A stretch of 64,000 bases of DNA from Allostella vacuolata. Lineage in GTDB: Bacteria > Pseudomonadota > Alphaproteobacteria > ATCC43930 > Allostellaceae. The stretch is taken from NCBI GenBank assembly GCA_006739055.1, contig AP019702.1:3001388-3065387 (forward strand), in the 5' to 3' direction. The notes under the pieces were generated by a model, which made no database searches, was not told where the DNA came from, and saw only the letters and a list, made by a program, of their open reading frames with translations. Below are positions 35,255 to 46,653 of this stretch, piece after piece; position 1 is the stretch's first letter, and every line of letters begins with the position of its first letter. Both the position numbers and the translations under genes were made by a program.

Positions 35255-36268
35255 ATGACCGACGGTTTCTGGCAGGGCTATGCCTGGCCCACGATCATCA
35301 TCCTGGCCCAGATCGTGGCGGTCGTGGTCGTGGTGCTGGTGGCGGTCGCCTACCTGACCTTCGCCGAGCGCAAGGTCCTGGCGGCGGCCCAGCTGCGCAA
35401 GGGCCCCAACGTGGTCGGCCCGTTCGGCCTGCTGCAGCCCTTCGCCGACGGGCTCAAGCTGCTGACCAAGGAGACGATCATTCCCGCCGGGGCCAACCCG
35501 GTGGTGTTCCTGGCCGCCCCCATCCTCACCTTCGCGCTCGCCCTCATGGCCTGGGCGGTGATCCCGTTCGGCGAAGGGGCGGTGATCTCGAACATCAATG
35601 TGGGCGTGCTCTACCTCTTCGCCATCTCCTCGCTCGGCGTCTACGGCGTGATCATGGCGGGCTGGGCCAGCAATTCGCGCTACGCCTTCCTGGGGGCGCT
35701 GCGCTCGGCCGCGCAGATGGTCTCCTACGAGGTGTCGATCGGCTTCGTGATCATCACGGTGCTGCTCTGCGTCGGCTCGCTCAACCTGACCGACATCGTC
35801 ATGGCGCAGAAGACGATCTGGTTCGCGGTGCCGCTGTTCCCGATGTTCGTCGTCTTCTTCATCTCCGCGCTGGCCGAGACGAACCGTTCGCCGTTCGACC
35901 TGCCCGAAGGCGAGTCGGAGCTGGTGGCCGGCTATTTCGTCGAATATTCCTCGATGTCCTTCGCGCTCTTCTATCTGGGCGAGTACGCCCAGATGATCCT
36001 GATGAGCGCGATGACCTCGATCCTGTTCCTCGGCGGCTGGCTGCCGCCGGCCGACATCGCGCCGTTCAACTGGATTCCGGGGCCGATCTGGTTCGCGCTC
36101 AAGATCGCGGCGTGCCTGTTCGTGTTCCTGTGGGTGCGCGCGACCCTGCCGCGCTACCGCTACGACCAGCTGATGCGGCTCGGCTGGAAGGTGTTCCTGC
36201 CGCTGTCGCTGTTCTGGGTGGTGGCGACGGCGGGCGTGCTGGTGGCCTTCGATTGGCTGCCGAAGTGA
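35255..36268 (+). CDS. nuoH: NADH-quinone oxidoreductase subunit H
   Basis: This ~337-residue membrane subunit, with about eight helices, forms the quinone tunnel. The conserved segments are [44 protein letters not shown] and the C-terminal [22 protein letters not shown]. The ATG at 35255 gives the usual start ([12 protein letters not shown]). An ATG at 35240 would overlap nuoG by 8 bp. Confidence 0.96.
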   Translation: MTDGFWQGYAWPTIIILAQIVAVVVVVLVAVAYLTFAERKVLAAAQLRKGPNVVGPFGLLQPFADGLKLLTKETIIPAGANPVVFLAAPILTFALALMAWAVIPFGEGAVISNINVGVLYLFAISSLGVYGVIMAGWASNSRYAFLGALRSAAQMVSYEVSIGFVIITVLLCVGSLNLTDIVMAQKTIWFAVPLFPMFVVFFISALAETNRSPFDLPEGESELVAGYFVEYSSMSFALFYLGEYAQMILMSAMTSILFLGGWLPPADIAPFNWIPGPIWFALKIAACLFVFLWVRATLPRYRYDQLMRLGWKVFLPLSLFWVVATAGVLVAFDWLPK

Positions 36269-36285
36269 CGAAGTTTGCGCATAGG

Positions 36286-36310
36286 GTGCCCGCCGCCTGC
36301 TGGCGGGCAC
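36286..36310 (+). other. Hairpin in the nuoH-nuoI spacer
   Basis: GTGCCCGCC (36286-36294) pairs with GGCGGGCAC (36302-36310) with a 7-nt loop. It sits in the only sizeable spacer of the early operon (60 bp), 18 bp before the nuoI start. No T-tract follows, so an mRNA processing or stability element is more likely than a terminator. Confidence 0.5.
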
Positions 36311-36328
36311 GCCGGACGAGAGGCTGAA

Positions 36329-36817
36329 ATGTCGCTGCTGGATCGCGGGGCGCGGGCCTTCTTCCTGTCGGAGCTGGTCTCCGGCATGGGCCTGACGCTG
36401 CGCTACATGTTCAAGAAGCCCGTCACCTTGAACTATCCGTTCGAGAAGGGACCGATCTCGCCGCGCTTCCGCGGCGAGCATGCGCTGCGGCGCTACCCGA
36501 GCGGCGAGGAACGGTGCATCGCGTGCAAGCTGTGCGAGGCGATCTGCCCGGCCCAGGCCATCACCATCGAGGCCGAGCCGCGCGACGACGGCAGCCGCCG
36601 CACCACCCGCTACGACATCGACATGACCAAGTGCATCTATTGCGGCTTCTGCCAGGAAGCCTGCCCGGTCGATGCGATCGTCGAGGGGCCGAACTTCGAG
36701 TTCTCGACCGAGACCCGCGAGGAGCTCTTCTACAACAAGGAGAAGCTGCTCGCGAACGGCGACCGGTGGGAAGCCGAGATCGCGGCGAACATCGCCGCCG
36801 ACGCGCCATACCGCTGA
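36329..36817 (+). CDS. nuoI: NADH-quinone oxidoreductase subunit I
   Basis: This 162-residue subunit holds two [4Fe-4S] clusters (N6a and N6b) in an 8Fe-ferredoxin fold: [16 protein letters not shown] near residues 60-75 and [16 protein letters not shown] near 99-114. The N-terminal amphipathic helix anchors it to the membrane arm. The ATG at 36329 follows GAGAGGCTGAA. The start is set by family length. Confidence 0.97.
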   Translation: MSLLDRGARAFFLSELVSGMGLTLRYMFKKPVTLNYPFEKGPISPRFRGEHALRRYPSGEERCIACKLCEAICPAQAITIEAEPRDDGSRRTTRYDIDMTKCIYCGFCQEACPVDAIVEGPNFEFSTETREELFYNKEKLLANGDRWEAEIAANIAADAPYR

Positions 36818-36860
36818 CAACCGGACCGCTGATCGCCATGCAGAGCCTTGGGGGGACGGC

Positions 36861-37469
36861 GTGATCGTCCAGACGCTCGCCTTTTATCTGTTCGCCGGCC
36901 TGACCGTGGCGTCCGCCTTCATGGTGATCGCCGCGCGCAACCCGGTCCATTCGGTGCTGTTCCTGATCCTGGCCTTCGTCAACGCGGCCGGGCTCTTCGT
37001 CCTCCTGGGCGCGGAGTTCCTGGCGATGATGCTGGTCGTGGTCTATGTCGGCGCCGTCGCCGTGCTGTTCCTCTTCGTCGTGATGATGCTCGACATCAAC
37101 TTCGCGGAGCTGCGGCAGGGCGTCCTGCAATACCTGCCGATCGGCGGCCTGGTCGGGCTGATCCTGCTGGTCGAGCTGGTGTTCGTGGTCGGCGTCTGGG
37201 TGGCGGCACCCGGCACGACGCCGGTGGCGCCGGTGCCGCTGGAGGGCGGCATCTCGAACACCGAGGCGCTGGGCCGGCTGCTGTTCACCAAGTACGTCTA
37301 CTTCTTCCAGGCTGCGGGCATGATCCTGCTGGTCGCGATGATCGGCGCGATCGTGCTGACGCTGCGCTCGCGCGAGGGCGTGCGGCGGCAGTCGATCTCG
37401 GAGCAGAATGCGCGCCAGCGGCGGGATACGCTGGAAATCCGCAAGGTCCAGAGCGGGACGGGGGGCTGA
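36861..37469 (+). CDS. nuoJ: NADH-quinone oxidoreductase subunit J
   Basis: This 202-residue membrane subunit has five helices. The family segment [20 protein letters not shown] and then [26 protein letters not shown], with the conserved pi-bulge helix, are clear. It starts with GTG at 36861 after GGGGGGACGGC. It is followed by nuoK after one base. Confidence 0.95.
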   Translation: MIVQTLAFYLFAGLTVASAFMVIAARNPVHSVLFLILAFVNAAGLFVLLGAEFLAMMLVVVYVGAVAVLFLFVVMMLDINFAELRQGVLQYLPIGGLVGLILLVELVFVVGVWVAAPGTTPVAPVPLEGGISNTEALGRLLFTKYVYFFQAAGMILLVAMIGAIVLTLRSREGVRRQSISEQNARQRRDTLEIRKVQSGTGG

Positions 37470-37470
37470 C

Positions 37471-37782
37471 ATGGCGACCATCGGCCTTGGCCACTACCTC
37501 ACGGTCAGCGCGATCCTCTTCACGCTCGGGATCTTCGGCGTCTTCCTCAACCGGAAGAACGTGATCGTCATCCTGATGTCGGTGGAGCTGATGCTGCTCG
37601 CCGTCAACATCAACCTGGTGGCCTTCTCTTCGTTCCAGGGCGACCTGGTGGGGCAGGTGTTCACGCTCTTCGTGCTGACCGTCGCGGCCGCCGAGGCCGC
37701 GATCGGCCTGGCGATCCTCGTCGTCTACTTCCGCAACCGCGGCTCGATCGCGGTTGAGGACATCAACCTGATGAAGGGCTGA
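37471..37782 (+). CDS. nuoK: NADH-quinone oxidoreductase subunit K
   Basis: This 103-residue membrane subunit has three helices and two buried acidic residues of the proton path: [16 protein letters not shown] near residue 32-47 and [13 protein letters not shown] near 70-82. Length and sequence are standard. It lies one base downstream of nuoJ. Confidence 0.97.
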   Translation: MATIGLGHYLTVSAILFTLGIFGVFLNRKNVIVILMSVELMLLAVNINLVAFSSFQGDLVGQVFTLFVLTVAAAEAAIGLAILVVYFRNRGSIAVEDINLMKG

Positions 37783-37792
37783 GGCCGGGCCG

Positions 37793-39721
37793 ATGTTTGC
37801 CGCCGCAATATTCCTGCCGCTGCTGGGCGCCATCGTGGCCGGCTTCTTCGGTCGCTGGATCGGCGACCGGGGGGCCCAGATCGTCACCTGCGCCGGGCTT
37901 CTCGCCAGCATGGTGCTGGGCTGGTTCATCCTCTACTCGGTCGGCTTCCGGGGCGAGGCGCGCACGGTCGAGCTGTTCACCTGGATCTCGTCCGGCGCCT
38001 TCGAGGTCAGCTGGGCGCTGCGCTTCGACACCCTGACCGCGGTCATGGTGTTCGTCGTCACCACGGTGTCGGCGATGGTCCACGTCTATTCCGTGGGCTA
38101 CATGTCGCACGACCACTCGATCCCGCGCTTCATGTCCTACCTCAGCATCTTCACCTTCTTCATGCTGATGCTGGTGACGGCCGACAACTTCGTGCAGATG
38201 TTCTTCGGCTGGGAAGGGGTCGGCGTCGCCTCCTACCTGCTGATCGGCTTCTGGTTCGACCGGCCGTCGGCCAACGCCGCGGCGATGAAGGCGTTCATCG
38301 TCAACCGGGTCGGCGACTTCGGCTTCGCGCTCGGCATCATGGCGATCTTCTTCCTGTTCGGGACGGTCTCGTTCGACGCCGTGTTCGCCGCCGCCCCGCA
38401 GATGGCCGGGAAGAACTTCGAGTTCCTCGGCATGCAGGTCGATGCGCTGACCACCGCCTGCATCCTGCTGTTCATCGGCGCCATGGGCAAATCGGCCCAG
38501 CTCGGCCTGCACACCTGGCTGCCGGACGCGATGGAGGGCCCGACCCCGGTGTCGGCGCTGATCCATGCCGCGACCATGGTGACGGCCGGCGTGTTCATGC
38601 TCTGCCGCCTGTCGCCGGTCTTCGAGTACGCGCCGACCGCGCTCGCCCTGGTGACGGTGGTGGGGGCGACGACCGCGATCTTCGCCGCGACCGTCGGCCT
38701 GACCCAGTTCGACATCAAGCGGGTGATCGCCTATTCGACCTGCAGCCAGCTCGGCTACATGTTCTTCGCGATCGGCGTGTCGGCCTACCAGGCGGCCATC
38801 TTCCACCTGATGACGCACGCCTTCTTCAAGGCGCTGCTGTTCCTCGGCGCCGGCTCCGTCATCCACGCCATGTCCGACGAGCAGGACATGCGCCGGATGG
38901 GCGGCATCTGGCGCCTGATCCCGACCACCTACGCGATGATGTGGATCGGCAGCCTGGCGCTGGCCGGCCTGCCGTTCTTCGCCGGCTTCTACTCCAAGGA
39001 CATCATCCTGGAGGCGGCCTACGGCGCGCACAGCGGGGTCGGCCAGTACGCCTTCTGGCTCGGCATCGTCGCCGCCCTGCTGACCGCCTTCTATTCCTGG
39101 CGCCTGCTGTTCCTCACCTTCCACGGCCGCCCGCGGGCGAACGAGAAGGTCATGGCCCATGTGCATGAATCGCCGCTGGTGATGATCGTGCCGCTGGCCG
39201 TGCTGGCCCTGGGCGCGGTCTTCTCGGGCTGGCTCGCCTACGAGGCCTTCGTCGGCCACGACTACAAGGAGTTCTGGGGCGCCTCGATCTTCATCGGCGC
39301 GCATCACGAGCCGCTGGAAGCCGCCCACCACGTGCCGGGCTGGGTGAAGCTGCTGCCGATCGTGGTCGCGGTCGCCGGCATCGCGCTCGCCTGGGTCGCC
39401 TACATCGCGGTGCCGGACCTGCCGGCCCGCGCCGCGGCGGCGTTCCGGCCGGTGCACCAGTTCTTCTTCAACAAGTGGTACTTCGACGAGCTCTATGACC
39501 GGCTCTTCGTGCGGCCGTCCTTCTATCTCGGCCGCGGCCTGTGGAAGACGGGCGACGGGGCGCTGATCGACGGGGTCGGGCCGGACGGGGTGGCGGCGGC
39601 GACGCGGCTGCTGTCGATCCGGGCCAGCCGGCTGCAGAGCGGCTACGTCTACCACTATGCCTTTGCCATGCTGATCGGCGTCGTCGTGCTGGTCAGCTGG
39701 TACCTCTACGTTCGTATCTGA
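37793..39721 (+). CDS. nuoL: NADH-quinone oxidoreductase subunit L
   Basis: This 642-residue antiporter-like subunit is the distal proton pump. [20 protein letters not shown] and [21 protein letters not shown] (key Glu and Lys residues) are present, as is [15 protein letters not shown]. The C-terminal region from about residue 520 forms the long lateral helix and last transmembrane helix ([15 protein letters not shown]). The frame is intact. Confidence 0.97.
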   Translation: MFAAAIFLPLLGAIVAGFFGRWIGDRGAQIVTCAGLLASMVLGWFILYSVGFRGEARTVELFTWISSGAFEVSWALRFDTLTAVMVFVVTTVSAMVHVYSVGYMSHDHSIPRFMSYLSIFTFFMLMLVTADNFVQMFFGWEGVGVASYLLIGFWFDRPSANAAAMKAFIVNRVGDFGFALGIMAIFFLFGTVSFDAVFAAAPQMAGKNFEFLGMQVDALTTACILLFIGAMGKSAQLGLHTWLPDAMEGPTPVSALIHAATMVTAGVFMLCRLSPVFEYAPTALALVTVVGATTAIFAATVGLTQFDIKRVIAYSTCSQLGYMFFAIGVSAYQAAIFHLMTHAFFKALLFLGAGSVIHAMSDEQDMRRMGGIWRLIPTTYAMMWIGSLALAGLPFFAGFYSKDIILEAAYGAHSGVGQYAFWLGIVAALLTAFYSWRLLFLTFHGRPRANEKVMAHVHESPLVMIVPLAVLALGAVFSGWLAYEAFVGHDYKEFWGASIFIGAHHEPLEAAHHVPGWVKLLPIVVAVAGIALAWVAYIAVPDLPARAAAAFRPVHQFFFNKWYFDELYDRLFVRPSFYLGRGLWKTGDGALIDGVGPDGVAAATRLLSIRASRLQSGYVYHYAFAMLIGVVVLVSWYLYVRI

Positions 39722-39735
39722 GGGGAATCGATCGG

Positions 39736-41250
39736 ATGTCCGGCTTGCCGATCCTCTCGCTCGTCACCTTCCTGCCGCTGGTGGGGGCCGCGCTCATCTT
39801 CGTGGTGCGTGGCGATGCAGAAACCGTCGCCCGCAACGCGCGCAACGTCGCCTTGTGGACGACCGCGATCACCTTCCTGCTGTCGCTCCTGCTGTGGATC
39901 GACTTCGAGCCCGGCCAGCCCGGCTTCCAGTTCGTCGAGAAGGCGGCCTGGATCCCGGACTTCAACATCACCTATCACCTGGGCGTCGACGGCATCTCGC
40001 TGTTCTTCGTCCTGCTGTCGACCTTCCTGACGCCGATCTGCATCCTGTCCTCCTGGGTCGCGGTGCAGAAGCGGGTGAAGGAGTACATGATCTCCTTCCT
40101 GGTCCTGGAGACCATGATGGTCGGCATGTTCTCGTCGCTCGACTTCGTCATGTTCTATATCTTCTTCGAGGCCGTGCTGATCCCGATGTTCCTGATCATC
40201 GGGGTCTGGGGCGGGGCGCGCCGGGTCTACGCGGCGTTCAAGTTCTTCCTCTACACGCTGCTCGGCTCGGTGCTGATGCTGCTCGGCATCCTGGTCATCT
40301 ATTTCCAGATCGGGTCGACCGACATCCCGACGGCGATGGCCTTCGCCTTCACCCGCGACATGCAGATCTGGCTGTGGCTCGCCTTCTTCGCCTCCTTCGC
40401 CGTCAAGGTGCCGATGTGGCCGGTCCACACCTGGCTGCCGGACGCGCATGTCGAGGCGCCGACGGCGGGCTCGGTCATCCTGGCGGGCGTGCTGCTGAAG
40501 ATGGGCGCCTACGGCTTCCTGCGCTTCTCGCTGCCGATGTTCCCGGAGGCGTCGGTCTATTTCGCGCCCTTCGTCTACACCCTCAGCGTCGTCGCCATCG
40601 TCTACACCTCGCTGGTGGCGCTGGCGCAGGAGGACATGAAGAAGCTGATCGCCTATTCGTCGGTCGCCCACATGGGCTACGTGACGCTCGGCATCTTCAC
40701 CTTCACCCAGCAGGGGCTGGAGGGGGCGATCTTCCAGATGCTGAGCCACGGCATCGTCTCGGGCGCGCTCTTCCTGTGCGTCGGCGTGGTCTATGACCGG
40801 CTGCACACGCGCGAGATCGCACGCTACGGCGGGCTCGTCCACCGCATGCCCAAATACGCCGTCATCTTCATGCTGTTCATGATGGCCTCGGTCGGCCTGC
40901 CGGGCACCAGCGGCTTCGTCGGCGAGTTCCTGATCCTGGTCGGCGCGTTCCGGGCCAACACCTGGGTCGCGTTCCTCGCCACCAGCGGCCTGGTGCTGGG
41001 CTGCACCTACATGCTCTTCCTCTACCGCCGGGTGATCTTCGGCAGGCTGACCCGCGACGACCTCAAGACGATGCTCGACCTCGACCGGCGCGAGGTGGCG
41101 ATCTTCGTGCCGCTGGTCGTGCTGGTGCTGTGGATGGGCATCTATCCCAGCTCCTTCCTCGATCCGATGGCGCTGCCGGTGGGCCAGCTCGTCGATCGCC
41201 TGAAGCTCGCCGAGGCCGCCGGCCAGGCGATCTTCCTGGCGCAGCACTAA
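39736..41250 (+). CDS. nuoM: NADH-quinone oxidoreductase subunit M
   Basis: This 504-residue antiporter-like proton-pumping subunit has about 14 helices. [19 protein letters not shown] with the following [14 protein letters not shown] carries the conserved Glu, and [21 protein letters not shown] and [13 protein letters not shown] are the family motifs. The ATG at 39736 follows AGGGGAATCG. Confidence 0.97.
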   Translation: MSGLPILSLVTFLPLVGAALIFVVRGDAETVARNARNVALWTTAITFLLSLLLWIDFEPGQPGFQFVEKAAWIPDFNITYHLGVDGISLFFVLLSTFLTPICILSSWVAVQKRVKEYMISFLVLETMMVGMFSSLDFVMFYIFFEAVLIPMFLIIGVWGGARRVYAAFKFFLYTLLGSVLMLLGILVIYFQIGSTDIPTAMAFAFTRDMQIWLWLAFFASFAVKVPMWPVHTWLPDAHVEAPTAGSVILAGVLLKMGAYGFLRFSLPMFPEASVYFAPFVYTLSVVAIVYTSLVALAQEDMKKLIAYSSVAHMGYVTLGIFTFTQQGLEGAIFQMLSHGIVSGALFLCVGVVYDRLHTREIARYGGLVHRMPKYAVIFMLFMMASVGLPGTSGFVGEFLILVGAFRANTWVAFLATSGLVLGCTYMLFLYRRVIFGRLTRDDLKTMLDLDRREVAIFVPLVVLVLWMGIYPSSFLDPMALPVGQLVDRLKLAEAAGQAIFLAQH

Positions 41251-41276
41251 GCCTGCATGCCTTCAAGGATAGTCCG

Positions 41277-42740
41277 ATGACCCCCGTTCCCTTCCCGGAC
41301 CTCCTGCCGGCATTGCCGGAGATCCTGCTCGCCGTCGGCGGCATGGCCCTGCTGATGTTCGGCGTCTTCACCGGCGACCGGTCGTCGCGCCCGATCGCCT
41401 GGCTGGCGGTGCTGCTGATGCTGGTGGCGGGCGCCCTGGTCGCGTTCGGCGGCGGGGCGGAGCGCGTCACCTTCTTCGGCGCCTTCGTCTCCGACGCCTT
41501 CTCGTCCTTCGCCAAGATGCTGATCCTGCTCGGCTCGATCATCGCGGTGCTGCTCGGCGCCGACCAGAACGAGCGGGACGGGCAGGCGCGCTTCGAGTAC
41601 CCGGTGCTGATCGTCTTCGCCACGCTCGGCATGATGATGATGGTCTCGGCCAGCGACCTGATCGCGCTCTATCTCGGCCTCGAGCTGCAGAGCCTGGCGC
41701 TCTACGTCCTGGCCGCGTTCCGGCGCGAGACGGTGCGCTCGACCGAGGCCGGGCTGAAGTACTTCGTCCTGGGCGCGCTGTCCTCGTGCATGCTGCTCTA
41801 CGGCGCCTCGCTGCTCTACGGCTTTGCCGGGACGACCGACTTCGCCGGGCTGGCGACGACGCTCGGCACCGGCGAGCCCGCCATCGGGGTCGTGTTCGGC
41901 ATCGTCTTCCTGGCCGCGGGCCTGGCCTTCAAGGTGTCGGCGGTGCCCTTCCACATGTGGACGCCCGACGTCTACGAGGGGGCGCCGACCCCGGTCACCG
42001 CCTTCTTCGCGATCGCGCCGAAGGTGGCCGCGGTCGCCCTTCTCCTGCGGGTGATGATGGAGCCGCTGGGCGGGCTGGTCGACCAGTGGCGGCAGATCAT
42101 CATCTTCATCTCGATCGGCTCCATGGTCCTGGGCGCCTTCGCGGCCATCAACCAGACCAACATCAAGCGCCTGATGGCCTACAGCTCGATCGGCCATGTC
42201 GGCTATGCGATGGTCGGCCTGGCGGCCGGCACGGCGGCCGGCGTGCGCGGCGTGCTGATCTACATGGCGATCTACCTATTCATGACGGCCGGCACCTTCG
42301 CCATCATCCTGTGCATGCGGCAGAAGGACCGGATGGTGGAGGGCATCGCCGACCTGGCCGGCCTGTCGCGGACCCGGCCGATGCTGGCCCTGGCGCTCGC
42401 CATCTTCATGTTCTCCATGGCCGGCATCCCGCCGCTGTCGGGCTTCTTCGGCAAGCTCTACGTCTTCCTGGCGGCGATCGAGGCGGCGCGTGACTACCCG
42501 GCGCTCTATACGCTGGCGATCGTCGGCGTGCTGTCGAGCGTGGTCGGCGCCTTCTACTACCTGCGCATCGTCAAGATCATGTACTTCGACGAGCCGGCCG
42601 AGGGCTTCGACCGCTCGGTGGCGGGCGAGGTCAAGGCGATCATCGGCGTCTCGGCGGTCGTGACCATGTTCTTCTTCCTGTTCCCGGCGCCGCTGCTGTC
42701 GGCGGCGGCCACCGCCGCCGCGGCGCTGGTCAAGGGATGA
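41277..42740 (+). CDS. nuoN: NADH-quinone oxidoreductase subunit N
   Basis: This 487-residue antiporter-like subunit is the last of complex [40 protein letters not shown] and [17 protein letters not shown] are diagnostic. It overlaps the birA start by ATGA, so the operon continues into biotin and CoA genes as in many alphaproteobacteria. Confidence 0.97.
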   Translation: MTPVPFPDLLPALPEILLAVGGMALLMFGVFTGDRSSRPIAWLAVLLMLVAGALVAFGGGAERVTFFGAFVSDAFSSFAKMLILLGSIIAVLLGADQNERDGQARFEYPVLIVFATLGMMMMVSASDLIALYLGLELQSLALYVLAAFRRETVRSTEAGLKYFVLGALSSCMLLYGASLLYGFAGTTDFAGLATTLGTGEPAIGVVFGIVFLAAGLAFKVSAVPFHMWTPDVYEGAPTPVTAFFAIAPKVAAVALLLRVMMEPLGGLVDQWRQIIIFISIGSMVLGAFAAINQTNIKRLMAYSSIGHVGYAMVGLAAGTAAGVRGVLIYMAIYLFMTAGTFAIILCMRQKDRMVEGIADLAGLSRTRPMLALALAIFMFSMAGIPPLSGFFGKLYVFLAAIEAARDYPALYTLAIVGVLSSVVGAFYYLRIVKIMYFDEPAEGFDRSVAGEVKAIIGVSAVVTMFFFLFPAPLLSAAATAAAALVKG

Positions 42741-43489
42741 GTTGCGCCACGGGTGGGCTGCCGCCGGCGGTCCACCTCGTCGCTCTCGATACCGTCGGGA
42801 GCACCAACGACGAGGCGTTCCGCCTCGGCCGGGAAGGGGCCCCGGAGATCACCCTGGTCACCGCCCGGTGCCAGGAGAGCGGCCGGGGCCGTCGCGGCCG
42901 GACCTGGTCGTCGCCGGAGGGCAACCTCTACGCCTCCTTCCTGCTGCGTCCGCCCCTGGCGCTGGCCCGGCTGCCGGAACTGAGCTTCGTGGCGGCCGTC
43001 GCCGCGGGCGAAGCCTGCGGGTCGCTGCTGCCGGCCGACCGCCGGATCGAGCTCAAATGGCCGAACGACGTGCTGGTCGACGGCGCCAAGCTGGCCGGGA
43101 TCCTGACCGAGACCGAGGCCGTGCCGGACGGCGGGCACTTGGTGGCGGTGGGCATCGGCATCAACGTGGGCTCGGTGCCTCCCGACGCCCCCTACCCGGT
43201 GACGAGTCTGTCCGACCGTGCGCCGGTCACGGTCGCAATGGTCCGCGACCGGCTGTCCGACCGGCTGGCGCACTGGTATGGGGTCTGGCTGGCAGACGGC
43301 TTCCGGCCGGTACACGCGGCGTGGAGTGCGGCCGCGCTGCCGCGGGGTCGCGCCCTGGCGGTGCGGATCGGGCAGGAGACGATCGAGGGCGGGTTCGCCG
43401 GCATCGACGAGGCGGGCGCGCTGCTGCTCGACCTTCCGGCCGGCGCCCGGCGGCGCATCCTGGCGGGCGACGTGCTGTTCCCGGCATGA
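42737..43489 (+). CDS. birA: Biotin--[acetyl-CoA-carboxylase] ligase
   Basis: This 250-residue monofunctional BirA attaches biotin to the acetyl-CoA carboxylase carrier protein through biotinyl-AMP. Motifs are [37 protein letters not shown] (the biotinyl-AMP loop) and [20 protein letters not shown] with the catalytic Lys. There is no N-terminal helix-turn-helix, so it should not repress transcription. It begins by ATGA overlap with nuoN. Confidence 0.94.
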   Translation: MSCATGGLPPAVHLVALDTVGSTNDEAFRLGREGAPEITLVTARCQESGRGRRGRTWSSPEGNLYASFLLRPPLALARLPELSFVAAVAAGEACGSLLPADRRIELKWPNDVLVDGAKLAGILTETEAVPDGGHLVAVGIGINVGSVPPDAPYPVTSLSDRAPVTVAMVRDRLSDRLAHWYGVWLADGFRPVHAAWSAAALPRGRALAVRIGQETIEGGFAGIDEAGALLLDLPAGARRRILAGDVLFPA

Positions 43490-43516
43490 CCAACTTCGAG
43501 GCGGAGTGACCGGACC

Positions 43517-44290
43517 ATGCTGCTGGCGATCGACATCGGCAACACCAACAGCGTCTTCGCCCTGGCCGAAGGCGAGTCGGTGCGCACCACCTGGCGCTGC
43601 GTCACCGACACCAAGCGCACCGCCGACGAGTACGGCTCCTGGCTCACCCAGCTCATGGGGCTGGAATGGATCGAGCCGCAGCGGGTGACGGGCATCGTCA
43701 TTGCCACGGTCGTGCCCGAATCTCTGTTCAACGTGGTCGGCATGTGCCGCCGCTACTTCCGCTGCGAGCCGCTGGTGGTGGGCAGCCCGACCGTCGACCT
43801 GGGCGTCGAAGCCCGGGTCGAGCGGCCGAAGGAGGTGGGGGCGGACCGGATGGTCAACGCGCTGTCGGCGCATCGGCGTTACGGCGGGCCGGCCATCATC
43901 ATCGATTTCGGCACGGCCACCACCTTCGACGTGATCGACGATGGCGGCCACTACAATGGCGGGGTGATCGCTCCCGGGATCAATCTGTCGCTCCAGGCGT
44001 TGCACATGGCAGCCGCCCGGCTGCCGCGGGTCGACATCCGGCGGCCGGACACCGTGATCGGCCGGACCACGGTCGCGTGCATGCAGTCCGGCGTCTACTG
44101 GGGCTATGTCGGTTTGATCGAAGGCATCGTCGCCCGCATCCGGGCGGAGTGGCCGGCCCCCTTGAAAGTCATCGGTACGGGCGGTCTCGTACCCCTATTC
44201 GCAGAGGCGACCACAGTGTTCGATCATGTCGACGGCGACCTTACCCTGCACGGCCTGATTGCCGTTCATGCCCTGAATTCGGCCCATTGA
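43517..44290 (+). CDS. coaX: Type III pantothenate kinase
   Basis: This 257-residue ASKHA-fold kinase phosphorylates pantothenate, the first step of coenzyme A synthesis. It shows LAIDIGNTNSVFALAEGE (phosphate-1 loop), VGADRMVNALSAHRRYGG, IIDFGTATTFDVIDDGG and GGVIAPGINLSLQALH. It lies between birA and RNase J, and its stop overlaps the RNase J start by one base (TGATG). Confidence 0.96.
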   Translation: MLLAIDIGNTNSVFALAEGESVRTTWRCVTDTKRTADEYGSWLTQLMGLEWIEPQRVTGIVIATVVPESLFNVVGMCRRYFRCEPLVVGSPTVDLGVEARVERPKEVGADRMVNALSAHRRYGGPAIIIDFGTATTFDVIDDGGHYNGGVIAPGINLSLQALHMAAARLPRVDIRRPDTVIGRTTVACMQSGVYWGYVGLIEGIVARIRAEWPAPLKVIGTGGLVPLFAEATTVFDHVDGDLTLHGLIAVHALNSAH

Positions 44291-45981
44291 TGAACGCGCC
44301 GCCATCGGCGAAGGCGTCCGCCACGTTCCCGCCGGGCGCCCCCCAGGACCTGCACTTCCTCGCCCTCGGCGGATCGGGCGAGATCGGCATGAACCTCAAC
44401 CTCTACGCCTATCGCGGCAAGTGGCTGATGGTCGATCTCGGTGTGACCTTCGGGGACGATTCGACGCCGGGCGTGGACGTCATCATGCCGGACATCGCCT
44501 TCATCGCCGAACGGCGGGACGCGCTGTGCGGGCTCGTCCTGACCCATGCGCACGAGGACCATATCGGCGCCGTCCAGTATCTCTGGCCGCGGCTGCAATG
44601 CCCCGTCTACGCCACGCCCTTCACCGCGGCCCTGCTGCGGCGCAAGCTGGCGGAGACCGGGCTGTCGGACATGCCGATCACCGTCATCCCGATGCAGGGG
44701 CACTTCAAGGTCGGCCCGTTCGACCTGGAGCTGATCACGCTGACCCATTCGATTCCGGAGCCGAATGCGGTCGTGATTCGCACCGGCCAGGGCACCATCC
44801 TGCATACCGGCGACTGGAAGCTCGATCCCGACCCGCTGGTCGGCCCGGTGTCCGACGAGGCGGCCCTGCGCGCGCTCGGCGACGAGGGCGTGCTGGCGAT
44901 GATCGGCGACTCGACCAACGCCCTGCGCGACGGCGAGTCCGGCTCGGAGGGGGAGGTGCGGAGCGCGCTGATGTCGCTGGTCGCGCGCTGCAAGAACCGC
45001 GTCGCGGTCGCCTGCTTCGCCTCCAACGTCGCCCGCCTGCAGACGATGATCGACGTCGCCCGGGCGACCGACCGCCAGATCGCGCTGGTCGGGCGTTCGT
45101 TGTGGCGCATCGTCTCGGCGGCGAAGGAGACCGGCTACCTCGATCGCGACACGCCCTTCCTCGACGACCGCGAGGCGGCGTGGCTGCCGCGCGAGCGCGT
45201 CCTGCTGGTGTGCACCGGCAGCCAGGGCGAGCCGCGCGCCGCCCTGCCGCGCATCGCCCGCGGTGGCCATCCGCAGATCACGCTGGAGGCGGGCGACGCC
45301 TGCATCTTCTCCTCCCGCATCATCCCGGGCAACGAGAAGTCGATCGGCCGGCTCCAGGACGACCTGATCCGGCTCGGCGTGGAAGTGCTGACCGAGCGGG
45401 ACCATTTCGTCCATGTCTCGGGCCATCCCTGCCGCGACGAGCTGGTGCGCATGTACCAGTGGGTCCGGCCGGAGCTGGCGATCCCGGTTCATGGCGAGCA
45501 TCGCCACATGGCCGCCCATGCCGAGCTGGCGCTGGCCTGCCAGGTGCCGCAGGCGCTGGTCACCGCCAACGGCTCGCTGATCCGGCTGGCGCCCGGCAAG
45601 CCCGCCATCGTCGCCCAGGTGCCGTCCGGCCGGGTGGCGCTGGAGGGGGACGCCCTGCTGCCGATCGACGGGCCCTCGCTCAAGGCCCGCACCCGCATCG
45701 CCAGCCACGGCGCGGTCGTCGCCACCCTGGTCCTGAACGGCGAGGGCAAGGTCGCCGCACCGGCGCGGGTGACGGCGCCCGGCCTGTTCGACGACGAGGC
45801 GGACGCCGCCGAACTGTCGGCGCTGGGCCGGCTGGCGACCGGGGCGCTGGACCGCCTCAGCCGCTCCGACCGGCGCGACGATGCGACGGTCGAGGCGGCG
45901 GTGGCGTCGGCCATGCGACGCTATGTCCGCGAAGGGCGTGGAAAACGGCCGACGATGTCCGTACATCTGATCCGGGTCTGA
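44290..45981 (+). CDS. rnj: Ribonuclease J
   Basis: This 563-residue metallo-beta-lactamase/beta-CASP RNase has 5'-3' exo- and endonuclease activity on RNA. The N-terminus is LALGGSGEIGMNLNLYAYRG. The zinc motif is LTHAHEDHIGAVQYLWPR near residues 80-97. Beta-CASP residues include GSQGEPRAALPRIARGGH, HVSGHPCRDELVRMYQW and PVHGEHRHMAAHAELA. RNase J is typical of alphaproteobacteria. The ATG at 44290 overlaps the coaX stop. Confidence 0.95.
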   Translation: MNAPPSAKASATFPPGAPQDLHFLALGGSGEIGMNLNLYAYRGKWLMVDLGVTFGDDSTPGVDVIMPDIAFIAERRDALCGLVLTHAHEDHIGAVQYLWPRLQCPVYATPFTAALLRRKLAETGLSDMPITVIPMQGHFKVGPFDLELITLTHSIPEPNAVVIRTGQGTILHTGDWKLDPDPLVGPVSDEAALRALGDEGVLAMIGDSTNALRDGESGSEGEVRSALMSLVARCKNRVAVACFASNVARLQTMIDVARATDRQIALVGRSLWRIVSAAKETGYLDRDTPFLDDREAAWLPRERVLLVCTGSQGEPRAALPRIARGGHPQITLEAGDACIFSSRIIPGNEKSIGRLQDDLIRLGVEVLTERDHFVHVSGHPCRDELVRMYQWVRPELAIPVHGEHRHMAAHAELALACQVPQALVTANGSLIRLAPGKPAIVAQVPSGRVALEGDALLPIDGPSLKARTRIASHGAVVATLVLNGEGKVAAPARVTAPGLFDDEADAAELSALGRLATGALDRLSRSDRRDDATVEAAVASAMRRYVREGRGKRPTMSVHLIRV

Positions 45982-46002
45982 CGCGGAACGGGAGCCTCTC
46001 GG

Positions 46003-46407
46003 ATGATCGGCCGGTTGAACCATGTGGCGCTCGCGGTGCCCGACCTGGATGCCGCCGCCGCCATGTATCGCGACGTGCTGGGGGCCGAGGTGTCGGCACC
46101 CCAGGCCTTGCCGGCGCATGGCGTGACCGTCGTCTTCGTCCAGCTGCCGAACACCAAGATCGAGCTGCTGCAGCCGCTCGGCGACGCCTCGCCGATCGCG
46201 CCCTTCCTGGCCCGCAACCCGTCGGGCGGGATGCACCATGTCTGCTACGAGGTCGACGACATCCTGGCCGCCCGCGACCGGCTGAAGGCCCAGGGCGCGC
46301 GCGTGCTGGGCGACGGCGAGCCGCGCATCGGCGCCCACGACAAGCCGGTCCTGTTCCTGCACCCCAAGGACTTCGCCGGCACCCTGATCGAGATCGAGCA
46401 GGTCTGA
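46003..46407 (+). CDS. mce: Methylmalonyl-CoA epimerase
   Basis: This 134-residue vicinal-oxygen-chelate protein interconverts (2R)- and (2S)-methylmalonyl-CoA in propionate use. It has the paired beta-alpha-beta modules LNHVALAVPDLDAAAAMYRD and GGMHHVCYEVDDILAARDRL, with metal-binding His residues (NHV, HHVC) and Glu near the ends (KIELLQPL, GTLIEIEQ). It follows RNase J by 21 bp and probably shares its transcript. Confidence 0.95.
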   Translation: MIGRLNHVALAVPDLDAAAAMYRDVLGAEVSAPQALPAHGVTVVFVQLPNTKIELLQPLGDASPIAPFLARNPSGGMHHVCYEVDDILAARDRLKAQGARVLGDGEPRIGAHDKPVLFLHPKDFAGTLIEIEQV

Positions 46408-46411
46408 CGCC

Positions 46412-46648
46412 ATGAGCCTGGTGACCGGCATCGCCGTCTATCTGGTCCTGTGGTGGACCGTCCTGTTCGCCGTCCTGCCCTGGGGCGTGCATGTGCCGGA
46501 GAAGGTCGAGCGGGGCTTCGCCGACAGCGCGCCCGAGCGGCCGCGGCTCCTGATGAAGGCCGCGGTGACGACGGTCGTGGCCGCCGTCCTGTGGCTCTTC
46601 GTCGAATGGCTCGCCACGACCGAGCTGATCAGTTTCCGCGGGCCGTAG
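46412..46648 (+). CDS. DUF1467 family membrane protein
   Basis: This 78-residue protein has two hydrophobic helices: IAVYLVLWWTVLFAVLPWGV (residues 6-25) and AVTTVVAAVLWLFVEWLAT (50-68). A short conserved loop with HVPEKVERGFADSAPE lies between them. It is a small alphaproteobacterial family that commonly follows mce. The function is unknown. Confidence 0.9.
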   Translation: MSLVTGIAVYLVLWWTVLFAVLPWGVHVPEKVERGFADSAPERPRLLMKAAVTTVVAAVLWLFVEWLATTELISFRGP

Positions 46649-46653
46649 GTCCC

